A stretch of DNA of 64,000 bases from an uncultured Winogradskyella sp. (GTDB lineage: Bacteria; Bacteroidota; Bacteroidia; Flavobacteriales; Flavobacteriaceae): assembly GCF_947498005.1 (NCBI RefSeq), contig NZ_CANMIW010000001.1, forward strand, positions 1 to 64,000, in the 5' to 3' direction. This document shows, piece by piece, positions 25,301 through 33,235 of this stretch (its first letter is position 1; every line of letters begins with the position of its first letter). A program made the translations under genes and the position numbers. Under the pieces are notes generated by a model that saw nothing but the letters and a program-made list of their open reading frames with translations, was not told where the DNA came from and ran no database searches.

Positions 25301-25507
25301 TTTAGGCTTAAGTGTGTATCCTAATATATTTACAAATAATTCGGTAAGGAATATACCTTGATATTCTTCTTCTTTAGAGCTACGTATATTGTCTTGTATC
25401 GTAGGATTTAAGAAATACTTTGAATATTTTTTGTAAGCTTTAGAAACAAGTTCTTTGTCTTGTAAAGTGATGTGTTGTTTTAATACTGAAACTTGGTACA
25501 ATGCCAT
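22319..25507 (-). CDS. Type IIG-like restriction-modification enzyme (Eco57I family)
   Basis: The 1062-residue protein has an N-terminal nuclease domain with the motif A-D-G-A-I-L and IGVIELKG (PD-(D/E)xK type, near residue 95-115). An N6-adenine methyltransferase core follows with DPACGSGAF (near 471) and NPPY (near 606), and a C-terminal region resembles a target-recognition domain. Restriction and methylation in one chain fits type IIG. Two short in-frame repeats interrupt it (about residues 226-235 and 583-594). It leads the FRG gene by three bases. The target sequence cannot be read. Confidence 0.9.
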   Translation of the reverse strand: MALYQVSVLKQHITLQDKELVSKAYKKYSKYFLNPTIQDNIRSSKEEEYQGIFLTELFVNILGYTLKPKADFNLVAEYKNQNNARKADGAILHNDIAIGVIELKGTNTKDLESIRKQAFDYKANQKGCVYVITSNFEKLRFYINDATEFEEFNLFELSPERFTLLYLCLQKDNVINNVPLKIKEASVVVEEKITKQFYKDYSVFKRELYRDLVKRNAKTLKAQVSNVTLSSVERSQEEQQELQRLEKNVKLTLFKKSQKLIDRYLFIFFAEDRGLLPANSTQQILDKWKDDVDFGDDRPLYTLFKQYFNFLDQGRAGTSKRAEIYAYNGGLFKEDKTLDSLEIDNDLLYKHTSKLAAYDFESQVDVNILGHIFENSLNEIESVNAEIEGGDFDKQKSKRKKDGVFYTPKYITKYIVENTIGKLCDEKKTQLGFKEEEYFKGRKNRNKTTITKLVTILDDYRDWLLQLTICDPACGSGAFLNQALDFLIKEHTYIDELKTKVLGGGLQFPDIENTILENNIYGVDLNEESVEIAKLSLWLRTAQPRRKLNDLSSNIKCGNSLIDSKAVARDKAFNWEEQFPKVFNPSLREGTTKQSLENKGGFDVIIGNPPYGAELKGKEWLKIKFKASSFGNIDSYKYFVQLGSEILKTKGTLSYIMPDSYLEKEYFKDIRLFTSKLFETITNIKMGDDVFDEVNLPTAIIVLEEKGKHASKFRFQDLSKINKIHKSDFLFNETKFIIDQPVVEKTFVVQNSIIKRINTIPLIEVYYQVMGVKVYQKGKGKPKQTSVEKENNVFVSKENTDYFDFPYVSQGIGRYYYQTQNEFISYGEWLAEPRKIEYFNSPKIVVREIINPRIFASYIEEPAVVKNIAAVIINKDKDYPIKFLLGLINSKLLTFYVNEQSPKSNNKSYPSFNSRLLKEIPIAICTDIEKNKIIVKTEALITLTQEQVEHNNKFQKYLLQKFTLRKLSKKLQNWHDLEFGDFIKELNKAIKANNKLRVKDGLEEVPTLTKKDEFEWLDLFEENKQKAQALQTQINQTDKEIDQMVYELYGLTEDEIAIVENS
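23724..23759 (-). repeat. Dispersed repeat inserted in frame, copy near NPPY
   Basis: The block with ATTGCTTCGTCGTGCC and GCAATGACG has complementary ends (ATTGC and GCAAT) and matches a repeat I recognise from many bacterial genomes (core CGTCATTGCGAGG...GAAGCAATC). In frame it encodes NPSLREGTTKQS, some 12 residues before the NPPY motif, and leaves the gene open. Confidence 0.65.
24803..24831 (-). repeat. Second dispersed repeat in frame
   Basis: AGACCTCTCGACTGAGCTTA followed by AGGTGACA is the reverse strand of another short repeat I recognise from many bacterial genomes. It encodes VTLSSVERS in frame between the nuclease and methylase regions, at about residue 226, and does not break the gene. 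Confidence 0.55.
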
Positions 25508-25617
25508 TATTAAACTGTTGATTATTTAAGATTTAAATGTATAAATATATATTGATTAAATAATAAGGTTTTCCGTATTTAGTTTTTATTGTAAACCTCT
25601 CAACATGAAAAATATAA

Positions 25618-25652
25618 ACAAAAAAAAGAGCAGTATTTCTACTGCCCTTAAT
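25618..25652 (-). terminator. Terminator after GIY-YIG gene
   Basis: On the - strand GGGCAGTA-GAAA-TACTGCTC forms a stem with a GAAA loop followed by a T run, directly after the stop of the GIY-YIG gene. It separates the ATPase/GIY-YIG genes from the restriction-modification cluster. Confidence 0.8.
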
Positions 25653-25661
25653 CTTTAAAAT

Positions 25662-26327
25662 TTAATTATACTTCCAAATAAAACCTCCACTTCTACTCCG
25701 TTCTCCTCTACATACTCTTGAAATACTAGATTTAGAAACTCCTGTTTGCCTTGAAGCTTCTGCTACAGATTGGTAAACTGCAATTTGTTCTTCTGATATA
25801 TCATATTGAATTACTTGCTTTTTCCTTAAATCTTTCTTCAATTTAAATGGCTCACTAAGATTGTAGCTCCAATGATACCCTTTACACGTTTTGTTCTGAC
25901 CGGTGCATGCACTACTTATACTGGTTTTATATGCATTAACTGCATTAGCTGCATTTTGTAATGAATCATAACTATTAACTAAACTACCATCGCTAGTATT
26001 ATATTGGTAAACTGTCTTTTTTATTCCGCCACCTGAGTCTGAATTATAGCCATTCTCTTGAGAATTATATTCTAAAATATAGGATTTTTCTTTTTCAGCT
26101 AACTCGTCTTTAGTACTTGCGGTATCTACTTGCTCCCAATTAAATGCATCTTTTCCAAAAGTACTTATTGCTTCATAAAATTTACCTTTTTCTTGTCTAT
26201 TACCTCTTTCTAAATGGTCTAATTTTCTTTGATGTACTGAATTACTAGTTGCACCTATATAAATGCAGCCATTAATTTGATTTTCTGCTTTGTAAATTAT
26301 GTAATTATTTTCTTTCTCCATTTTCAA
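25662..26327 (-). CDS. GIY-YIG endonuclease with NUMOD-type modules
   Basis: This 221-residue protein begins with a GIY-YIG nuclease domain (IIYKAENQINGCIYIGATSN, then the R and E residues of the fold, about 1-90). Two NUMOD1-type DNA-binding modules follow (about 108-155, LVNSYDSLQNAANAV... with GYHW; about 170-221, VYQSVAEASRQTGVSKSSIS, ending GGFIWKY). The layout is that of homing-type endonucleases. It overlaps the upstream ATPase gene by 23 bases. Confidence 0.85.
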   Translation of the reverse strand: MKMEKENNYIIYKAENQINGCIYIGATSNSVHQRKLDHLERGNRQEKGKFYEAISTFGKDAFNWEQVDTASTKDELAEKEKSYILEYNSQENGYNSDSGGGIKKTVYQYNTSDGSLVNSYDSLQNAANAVNAYKTSISSACTGQNKTCKGYHWSYNLSEPFKLKKDLRKKQVIQYDISEEQIAVYQSVAEASRQTGVSKSSISRVCRGERSRSGGFIWKYN

Positions 26328-27393
26328 TCTCAGGTTTTAAAACAATTTTAAATTCTCCTCTAGCTTTTTTCTCTAAACGCCCTTTTTCAATAAGCTTGTT
26401 TTTTGCTTTATGGAATGTATCATGTGACATAACTTTATTATCTCCATTAACAAGCTCTGCAATCATAGTTGAAGTTGAAGTATACGTATTACCCTGATTA
26501 TACTGTTTAAGAGCGAAATCATAAATAACATTTTCATTAGTATCATCATATCTTCCATCTATATTTCTCTTGACTTTATCATTGTATAATTTATACTTGT
26601 TTTCTTTACTTAAATACTCCATCCATCTGTCACTATTGCACCGATACATCATTGCACTTGTTGAGTCCTTTTCTACATGTTTATTTTGAATATCACAAAA
26701 ATAATAACCACCTTCTTCGGATGGAACTTCAGACATACCATATATATACTCAAAATACTGAAGAATAACTCTACTTCCAGCCACATTACTTGGTTCCATA
26801 GGCTTCTCATTACTTTTTGTAGTATGATGTATTAAAATATAAGTTTTATTAAGAGGCTTCAGGTATTTTGAAAAAAGTTGGGTGAATTTTCTACCTGTAT
26901 TACTATCCTCTATTTTACCTTCGAACATACTTGTTAAACTATCAATAAAAACAATTTTAGCTTCTGATGCTTTGATGTAATCACGTAATACTTTCCAATC
27001 GTTTTCATCATTTATAAATTCTATAAAATCTTTTCCTGTAGTGTCAAAATTATTAGAAAAGAGTTCAATCTCTTTTTTGTTTAATGATGATAATTGTAAT
27101 TTGTTTCTTCGTGCACGTAATTTGTAAGGTTCTTCCAAACCAACAAATAGTACTTTTTTTGGAATACCATCTAGCTCTGAGCCAAAAAATGATTTTCTTC
27201 CCACACTAATTGATATTGCTAAATTTTCTGCAAGCGTTGTTTTTCCTGCCTTTGGGTGTCCTACAATTAGTCCTGCTGACTTCTCTGGTATGCCTTTCCA
27301 AATAAATTTTGGTAATGGCTCTTTTTCTACTTCATTAATTAAGTCAATTAATTTTTTTACTTCAATTTTAGTTTCTTTTAATTTTTCTCTCAT
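26305..27393 (-). CDS. RepA-like RecA-fold ATPase
   Basis: This 362-residue protein has a Walker A motif (VGHPKAGKTTLAENLA, near residue 45), a Walker B-type IVFIDSLTS, and the TYILIHHTTK segment, as in RepA/AAA_25-type replicative ATPases of plasmids and integrative elements. It is probably involved in replication or maintenance of the excised element. The C-terminal 100 residues may be a winged-helix. It lies just downstream of a 490-base non-coding stretch with inverted repeats. Confidence 0.75.
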   Translation of the reverse strand: MREKLKETKIEVKKLIDLINEVEKEPLPKFIWKGIPEKSAGLIVGHPKAGKTTLAENLAISISVGRKSFFGSELDGIPKKVLFVGLEEPYKLRARRNKLQLSSLNKKEIELFSNNFDTTGKDFIEFINDENDWKVLRDYIKASEAKIVFIDSLTSMFEGKIEDSNTGRKFTQLFSKYLKPLNKTYILIHHTTKSNEKPMEPSNVAGSRVILQYFEYIYGMSEVPSEEGGYYFCDIQNKHVEKDSTSAMMYRCNSDRWMEYLSKENKYKLYNDKVKRNIDGRYDDTNENVIYDFALKQYNQGNTYTSTSTMIAELVNGDNKVMSHDTFHKAKNKLIEKGRLEKKARGEFKIVLKPEIENGERK

Positions 27394-27885
27394 TTTTTAA
27401 ATTCTTTTTCATTTGATGATTTTTTAATTTCATCTCATTTTCATTATTTATACCCATTAATATGATTAGTATGGGTAATCAGGTTATTTCAGTTACCATC
27501 TACCTGAATTTAATTTATAATAAAAGGGGATAGTTATCTAGAACTAGAAGAAATAGTACATGTCCAAATAACTTTTATATGTATAGTCTTTTTGGTTTTT
27601 CATCGTCTCTTTCATTGTCATTCTGACCCTTTTTCTGATTTTACAGTTTTACAAAAATAAGAATAATAATTGATTATTTCCAAATAATATTGAATATATT
27701 TTATTTTTAATGTTAAAATACTGAGAATACATCAACAAAACAAGATGTTTAACATTAATCATCAAACACCTTGTTATCTTCATTTTCAGAGGTTTTCTTT
27801 ACGGACTAAACCATCTCAAAAGATTGTTTCAAACAAAATACAGCATAAAGTCCACTCAAATTTGAATTATTATATCTAACAGTTA
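27394..27885. other. Non-coding stretch with three inverted repeats
   Basis: No ORF is supportable. The dyads are TACCCAT/ATGGGTA (27451-27477), TCAGGT/ACCTGA (27479-27507) and AACAAGATGTTT/AAACACCTTGTT (27739-27775, one mismatch). The location in front of the RepA-like gene suggests an origin or a regulatory region of the element; this is inference. Confidence 0.4.
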
Positions 27886-28137
27886 TTACCCTAATATTAT
27901 CTCAAAATGATAGTAATAATAAGCTACATTTTTTATAATATAGACCGTTTGTAAATCATGTGTAACTTTAACCTCATCAACCATCACTTTCTGACCTGTG
28001 ATTAACATTCCTATATCATGGATTACAAGTACTACAAAAGGGCAATACAGAAGTTTCAATATATTATTCCACGTAACGATATAAAGCTCTATAGAAGAAC
28101 TATATTTTAGTATTTCAGCTAATTCTTCATCACTCAT
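27886..28137 (-). CDS. Small element protein, 83 residues
   Basis: I choose the ATG at 28137 (MSDEELAEILKY) over the longer frame that starts at 28182 in a less convincing stretch. It is a short helical protein with no signal peptide. The role is unknown. The neighbouring genes of the replication block lie on the same strand. Confidence 0.4.
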   Translation of the reverse strand: MSDEELAEILKYSSSIELYIVTWNNILKLLYCPFVVLVIHDIGMLITGQKVMVDEVKVTHDLQTVYIIKNVAYYYYHFEIILG

Positions 28138-28195
28138 AATTATTAGATTTTTTAAATAGCTACCTAATGAAAATTTTATCAAATAGCTATAATAT

Positions 28196-29176
28196 TTATA
28201 TGATGTAATAACTATCAGAGCCGTTTTTAAGTGATTCTACCAAGTGATTTACGTATTGGTATGTGTTAACGTTACGTTCAAAATTAGAATCTATATAACT
28301 ACTCTTGTTCGCTTCCGTGAATAAATTATAGAGATTCCACATATTGATGTTTCCATCTTCACTTCTTTTAAAATTAGGGCAGTTATAATATTCTTTAACT
28401 ACATTATTAATCTGGCTATCATTTAACAGTAATGGAAATATACCTTGCTGCTCAGTTTTGCTTAAATGTTGAAACATTCTTGCCTTACCTACCAAATGCC
28501 CAAATTGCTCTTCTGTTAGCGCATAGTTGGACATGGCTTCCATTTTACTTAGATGATTATCTTTATCGTAGTGACTTAATAAATTCTGAATATTTAGATT
28601 TAAGTCTAAGATAGACCCAATCCTAATTTCATTAGTAAATCCATCGGTACTAATACACAGATTGGTACATACCTTATTTTGATATCCCACAAACATTTTA
28701 AATTTCTCTAAGCTCTTTTTACTGTAAAGATTTTCTTGGTTATAAGCACGCACACCACCTATACACAATGTTAATTCGTTTCCGTTTATTACTTGTTTAA
28801 ATTGAGGTAATTCTATTACAAATGCACAACGTTCATAATAGATTGTTTTCTCATGTTCCATTAATTCCTTAGCTGGTTTTCCTATTGCCGATGGAATTCT
28901 TCCTTTTACAACATGACTAACTCTGATATCTGGTTTAATAGTTTGTGTATTTGGAAATTGAGATTTAATGACATCTAAAGTTTCATTAATAAATTGATAA
29001 TGACTTATTGTTGTTTCATTATCTTTTGCAAAAACAGGAATTGTACACTTTTCTTTTAAGTGTTCTAAAGATACTTTCTCTGTATTTGCTTCAATAAAAT
29101 TAGTAGAAGTATTAATTATTACTTCATTATGATTTATTACCATATTTGGTATATTCTTATTTGCTATTAATTCCAT
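28196..29176 (-). CDS. DUF3871-like protein
   Basis: This 326-residue soluble protein resembles the DUF3871 group that I know from Bacteroidota integrative elements (LCIGGVRAYNQENLYSKKS, EEQFGHLVGKARMFQHLS, MWNLYNLFTEANKSSYIDS). No enzymatic motif is visible. It overlaps the ATPase gene before it by 20 bases, so the two are probably cotranscribed. The function is unknown, though a role in element DNA handling is likely. Confidence 0.65.
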   Translation of the reverse strand: MELIANKNIPNMVINHNEVIINTSTNFIEANTEKVSLEHLKEKCTIPVFAKDNETTISHYQFINETLDVIKSQFPNTQTIKPDIRVSHVVKGRIPSAIGKPAKELMEHEKTIYYERCAFVIELPQFKQVINGNELTLCIGGVRAYNQENLYSKKSLEKFKMFVGYQNKVCTNLCISTDGFTNEIRIGSILDLNLNIQNLLSHYDKDNHLSKMEAMSNYALTEEQFGHLVGKARMFQHLSKTEQQGIFPLLLNDSQINNVVKEYYNCPNFKRSEDGNINMWNLYNLFTEANKSSYIDSNFERNVNTYQYVNHLVESLKNGSDSYYII

Positions 29177-30050
29177 TCTTTGTTGTATTTGATGATTTAA
29201 TAATTTCGTTAGTATCGATTATTTGATTTTCTACGGACTCTAATTGTTTTTTTCTATCTATAATCAATGGTTTTAACTCACTCTGTATTGCTGCATATTT
29301 AGAATAGACATGTTTTAATTGCTGTAATGATTTACAGTTATCTATTTCATTTTTAATCTGCTCCTTAGAAATTCCTTGATTACACCACGCAATTAGTTTT
29401 TTACCTGTAGCAGCATTAATTACAAATTCAGGCTTATCCATAAATAAGCCAGTTCTATCTTTTGATGCTCTCACTAAATGCTTGTCATTAACAACTTCAA
29501 AATCTACTGTAAGCTCATAACTAAACCCCTCTCTTGTAATATCTTTTAACCCATGCTTTACCACTTTAGTTTTACCGCTAGAGTCCCTGTCCATTGAATA
29601 GTCAATTTTCTTCCTAACTGTTGTGATAATATGGCATTTTGATTGTAATATTGCATCGATAAAAGCCTGATGGCGAGGGGTTAATTTTGCCCAATCTTGG
29701 AATCTACCACCTAATTGTTCATGAATTTGTAAACAACCTCCTTTTCCACTCCATTCATGTGTAATACTATCAATAATTATTACTTCGATAGAGGCGTTTT
29801 CACACGTTTTAATGGCTTCTATATACCTTTCTGGACTAAATGGTTCTGTTAATGATAAAACGTTGTAATTTCCTAAGTGAGAGTATAGACTTGCACTTCC
29901 GTTTTCAGTATCAATTACAGCTATTTTTGACCAATCATTTGTAATACCATAGGCTAGCAGTAAAGCACTCATGCTTTTACCAAACCCACTTGCTCCACTT
30001 AGACCAAGTCTTAACTTAACTTGATGTCTTTTTGCTTGTTGTAGTTTCAT
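29157..30050 (-). CDS. Phage-type AAA ATPase
   Basis: This 297-residue protein has Walker A GASGFGKSMSALLLAYG (near residue 20) and Walker B-like IEVIIIDSITH with a following HQAFIDAILQSKCHIITTVR segment, typical of the RecA-like AAA proteins encoded by phages and integrative elements. It probably acts in recombination or replication with the proteins beside it. Its N-terminus is rich in basic residues. Confidence 0.8.
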   Translation of the reverse strand: MKLQQAKRHQVKLRLGLSGASGFGKSMSALLLAYGITNDWSKIAVIDTENGSASLYSHLGNYNVLSLTEPFSPERYIEAIKTCENASIEVIIIDSITHEWSGKGGCLQIHEQLGGRFQDWAKLTPRHQAFIDAILQSKCHIITTVRKKIDYSMDRDSSGKTKVVKHGLKDITREGFSYELTVDFEVVNDKHLVRASKDRTGLFMDKPEFVINAATGKKLIAWCNQGISKEQIKNEIDNCKSLQQLKHVYSKYAAIQSELKPLIIDRKKQLESVENQIIDTNEIIKSSNTTKNGINSK

Positions 30051-30115
30051 AAAAAAATATTTAGTTATTATATTATTTAAATAAGTAGACTATACCATGT
30101 TTTGATATAGTCCAT

Positions 30116-30146
30116 AAAAAAAAGCCCTAACCTAAGTTAGAGCTTC
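30116..30146 (-). terminator. Terminator after the 114-residue gene
   Basis: On the - strand GCTCTAAC-TTAG-GTTAGGGC forms a stem (one G-T pair) followed by T8, just after the stop at 30172. Confidence 0.8.
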
Positions 30147-30171
30147 ATATTTTCTTTTAATGATTTGAGAT

Positions 30172-30516
30172 TTAAAACACCTCTACATCTTGTACGACAT
30201 TGTCTTTCACAATCATTTCTTCTTCATCCATATACTCATATCGATGGGATAATGTAATGACCTCCCCTGTTTCTTTAACCGTGTATTCATAAGGTTCCAC
30301 TTGCACTTTATGAACTCCACCATTTAAGTCTGTTCCTATTAAAGACTTACATGTAGCTTCAGTAAACGTACAAGGTACGCTTGCTGTTCTAGCTGTTAAA
30401 TAAGTTTTATTAGTTTCCTTGCTTTTTACAGCTTCTACTCCACCTTGTACAATCAGTGTACAAAAGTCTTTTCCATCTTCAGTTTGATGGGTTTTAAAAT
30501 CTACAATTTTTACCAT
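30172..30516 (-). CDS. Conserved element protein, 114 residues
   Basis: This soluble beta-rich protein (KTHQTEDGKDFCTLIVQGGVEAV, ending in an acidic tail, EEEMIVKDNVVQDVEVF) reads like a single-stranded-DNA-binding-type fold, but I cannot assign it firmly. It is preceded by a GC-rich leader with hairpins (30541-30640) and is followed by its own terminator, so it is probably expressed alone. Confidence 0.6.
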   Translation of the reverse strand: MVKIVDFKTHQTEDGKDFCTLIVQGGVEAVKSKETNKTYLTARTASVPCTFTEATCKSLIGTDLNGGVHKVQVEPYEYTVKETGEVITLSHRYEYMDEEEMIVKDNVVQDVEVF

Positions 30517-30540
30517 AGTTTTTTAATTTTTAGATTTAAC

Positions 30541-30640
30541 AAAAGGTACGGGCTATCTGCCCAAATCAAACTTAGCGTGGGGGGTGTTTGTAGGTTCCCC
30601 ATAGCTGTGTAATTCTTGCATAAAAAGTAAAGGGGGGGGG
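30541..30640 (-). promoter_or_regulatory. GC-rich leader with hairpins and a C9 run
   Basis: In a strongly AT-rich region this 5' leader of the 114-residue gene holds GGGC-TATCT-GCCC (30550-30562), TGGGG...CCCCA (30578-30601) and nine consecutive G (30632-30640; C9 on the transcribed strand). It may be a regulatory leader, a small RNA, or a replication signal of the element. Confidence 0.4.
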
Positions 30641-30707
30641 CTTTTATTCAATTATTAAATTGAATATTGATAAATGTAACCTCAAAAAAAATAAAAAAAA
30701 TTAGAAT

Positions 30708-31523
30708 TCATTCATCATTGGCTAATTCTTCAATTTTTAAACAGGAAAGACTTCTTGGTTTAGGTAATACTGAAATAACGTCTGTAGTAAATCTAAAGGT
30801 TTCATTTGTTAGTTCAAATCCAACAAAATAATCATCTAATTCATTAATTCTAAACTGAAATGTATCATCTGGTTCTATTGTTACATCTTTTGTTATCGTT
30901 TTAGAAAAAAACTCATCTCCATTAATTTTATTTAATTTAAGTTTAAATTGAATTTGATCTATCTGTAACCTAGTATTGTTAACCCCTCTTAATGTTAGTT
31001 CTTTAAAGGATTTCCGATCATTACTAGCTAGCCAATAACCTCGATCTAAACGGAACATTATAGGTACATAATTATTATTTAGATCGTAATGACAATTTTT
31101 AGATAGATTTTTCAAATTAACTGAACTATAATAAAATGCATCATTTCTTTTACTAACTGCAGCTTCAATTAAGTAATATGACTGATCCATAATCAAATAA
31201 TATTCAATTGAAGTTGTAGACTTTGAGGATTTTACTACCCTACCATAAATATCTCTCTTAGGAATAGACATGATTTCATATTTTATAACTTCAATCCGAT
31301 TGTGTTCCGACAACTGACTCGAAAATATTTTCTTGTTAGTATTTCTAATCTTTCCTGTTATAACACGCATCGTATCAATATCAGTCAAATCTAAGAAAGC
31401 GTTCACATCTCCCTTTTCTATATATTTTATAGAATAATCGATAAAAGAATCTAAATTAGACAAATCTATATCTCTTTGACAGGAAGTCAAGAATATTGCA
31501 AATGAAACTAAAATATATTTCAT
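30708..31523 (-). CDS. Lipoprotein, 271 residues
   Basis: The N-terminus is a lipoprotein signal (MKYILVSFAIFLTSC, lipobox FLTSC). The mature protein is mixed helix and strand; the last half is strand-rich and acidic. It is transcribed divergently from the XRE regulator. This is an unusual cargo for a defence element and could be an envelope factor that protects the host cell. No family is recognised. Confidence 0.7.
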   Translation of the reverse strand: MKYILVSFAIFLTSCQRDIDLSNLDSFIDYSIKYIEKGDVNAFLDLTDIDTMRVITGKIRNTNKKIFSSQLSEHNRIEVIKYEIMSIPKRDIYGRVVKSSKSTTSIEYYLIMDQSYYLIEAAVSKRNDAFYYSSVNLKNLSKNCHYDLNNNYVPIMFRLDRGYWLASNDRKSFKELTLRGVNNTRLQIDQIQFKLKLNKINGDEFFSKTITKDVTIEPDDTFQFRINELDDYFVGFELTNETFRFTTDVISVLPKPRSLSCLKIEELANDE

Positions 31524-31602
31524 AATTATTTTTTTTTAAGTTAACTGCAATGTAGTATTTTAAGGTTACAATAATTGAATCTTCATCATTGAATTTTGCC
31601 TT

Positions 31603-31854
31603 ATGGTAGATTTATCTGATGAAAAGCTAAAAGAGCTAAAAGACTCAATTCCAAAAAAAATAGGAAATAGAGTACGCTTTTTTAGAAAAGAAAAAGGTAT
31701 TACCCAAACCAAATTAGCTCAATCAATAGGAAAGGATAGACAATATTTATACAAAATTGAAAAAGGAATTGTAACACCAAACATTGTAACCCTTTCTATT
31801 ATTTCTATTGCTCTTGAAGTGTCATTACAAGATTTTTTTGATATTGAAATTTAA
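31603..31854 (+). CDS. XRE-family helix-turn-helix regulator
   Basis: An 83-residue protein that is a single Cro/CI-type HTH (about residues 19-75: RFFRKEKGITQTKLAQSIGK, then YLYKIEKGIVTPNIVTLSII). It is the only + strand gene of the element. Its stop abuts the integrase stop from the other strand. It probably controls the divergent lipoprotein or element excision. Confidence 0.9.
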   Translation: MVDLSDEKLKELKDSIPKKIGNRVRFFRKEKGITQTKLAQSIGKDRQYLYKIEKGIVTPNIVTLSIISIALEVSLQDFFDIEI

Positions 31855-33036
31855 TCATTTCTTCTTTAATTTCTCCATTTCCAAACTAATCTTCCTTTGA
31901 ACTACTTTACCATAAGAATCTTGGGTAACTTTCATACTAGAGTGCCCCAACAACTCACTCACTACCTCCATAGGTACATCATTGTATAACAAGACTGTAC
32001 TAGCAAAAGTTCTTCTCGCCATATGTGTTGTTAGATTTTTATTAATTCCTAAGATAGCAGCTATTTCTTTTAAATAGGAATTATAACGCTGATTGCTTAT
32101 CCTTGGAAAAATGAAAACTTCTTCATTATAAAGACTCATAACCTCAACAGCAGTAGGTAATAGAGGAATTGACAGGTTCTTAGAAGTTTTTTCACGTTTC
32201 ATCTTAATCCATAAATTTTCATCAAACCCTTTAGTTATATTACTATGTTTTAAATTCATTAACTCTCTGTACGGCAAACCTGTATAGCAAGAAAAAACAA
32301 ACAGATTCTTCACAAGTTGTAGTCGTTTTTGAGTAAAAACATGGTTCTCTAGTTTACTTAATTCCTCTGTATTTAAAAACACAACTTCTTTTTTAACTGT
32401 TTTAGGTTTATGAAGTATAAAAGGATTCTTATCTAAATAATTCTCAGCAACAGCAACTCTAATCACTTTTTTAAAGCGTTGTACCTTCTTATTAATAGTA
32501 ATCTGCTTTAAGTGCTTTACCGTTTTATAGTAAAATTCTAATTCAATTAAGAAGTGATGATTTAACTTCTTTAATGGATAATCATTTCTATTGTACTTCC
32601 ATTTTATAAATTCTGACATATCATTTTTTATATAGTAAAACTTATTCCATGTAAGCTGTTTAATATCTATATCTACTAGCATTTTAAGCTTGTTTAAGTA
32701 GTTTTGAAAAAACTCCACTACAGATTGGTCTTTATGTAATTTTCCTCCTTTAAAAGTTCTATAAATATCTTCTACATCAAAATCATTTCCTTGAATTTGA
32801 AGTAATAAAAAAGCCTGATTAATTTTATTATTAATCAAGCTTAATTGTTTGTTTACTAGTTGAGATGTTTCTGAATCACCTAATAGTTTCTGTTTTTTGC
32901 TATCCCACAAATCATGGTTAATAAATTGCTTAATACTAAAAGTTTTCCTTTTCTTTTTATAAGTTATCCTACACAATAAAGGTGTAAGTCTTTTTTTGTT
33001 AGTTTTAGTCTTATTTAATAAATATAAAATTGTCAT
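31855..33036 (-). CDS. Tyrosine recombinase (integrase)
   Basis: The 393-residue protein has an N-terminal SAM-like core-binding region and a C-terminal catalytic domain with the R in CYTGLPYRELMNL, the HxxR box HMARRTFAS, LLGHSSMKVTQDSYGKV with the H and the nucleophile Y. This is the family of phage-type integrases used by Bacteroidota elements. It sits 200 bases from the tRNA-Asn 3' end, the usual attachment place. Confidence 0.95.
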   Translation of the reverse strand: MTILYLLNKTKTNKKRLTPLLCRITYKKKRKTFSIKQFINHDLWDSKKQKLLGDSETSQLVNKQLSLINNKINQAFLLLQIQGNDFDVEDIYRTFKGGKLHKDQSVVEFFQNYLNKLKMLVDIDIKQLTWNKFYYIKNDMSEFIKWKYNRNDYPLKKLNHHFLIELEFYYKTVKHLKQITINKKVQRFKKVIRVAVAENYLDKNPFILHKPKTVKKEVVFLNTEELSKLENHVFTQKRLQLVKNLFVFSCYTGLPYRELMNLKHSNITKGFDENLWIKMKREKTSKNLSIPLLPTAVEVMSLYNEEVFIFPRISNQRYNSYLKEIAAILGINKNLTTHMARRTFASTVLLYNDVPMEVVSELLGHSSMKVTQDSYGKVVQRKISLEMEKLKKK

Positions 33037-33064
33037 ATTCTGAGGTTTTATAGGGGTTAATAAT

Positions 33065-33092
33065 GGGTGTCTCGTAATTTTTTTTGGGTGTC
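33065..33092 (+). repeat. Candidate integrase arm sites, right pair
   Basis: GGGTGTC occurs at 33065-33071 and again at 33086-33092, 21 bases apart (two helix turns), the second preceded by T8. The same word is at the left end at 19121. These lie between the integrase start and the tRNA and fit arm-type sites. Confidence 0.45.
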
Positions 33093-33203
33093 GAATTTTC
33101 AGCCTAATTTGGCTTATTTGAGAAGAATATCAGTATTTATTAAATGTGTAAAAAATTCACATTATGCTGTAAAACCAGTAATAACAAGGAAAGTATAAAA
33201 CAC

Positions 33204-33232
33204 AAAAAAACCGACACTTTCGTATCGGTTTT
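33204..33232 (-). terminator. Terminator after tRNA-Asn
   Basis: On the - strand AACCGA-loop-TCGGTT is followed by T7. The loop contains TACGAAAGT, as in the terminator at 19015-19043. Confidence 0.7.
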
Positions 33233-33235
33233 ATT

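Noticed and set aside
27394..27885. oriT of a conjugative element
   Set aside because: No relaxase or mating genes are seen in the element, so dyads alone do not support it.
33065..33092. GGGTGTC repeats as a promoter of the integrase
   Set aside because: They have no -7 or -33 character, and the same word occurs at the other end of the element.
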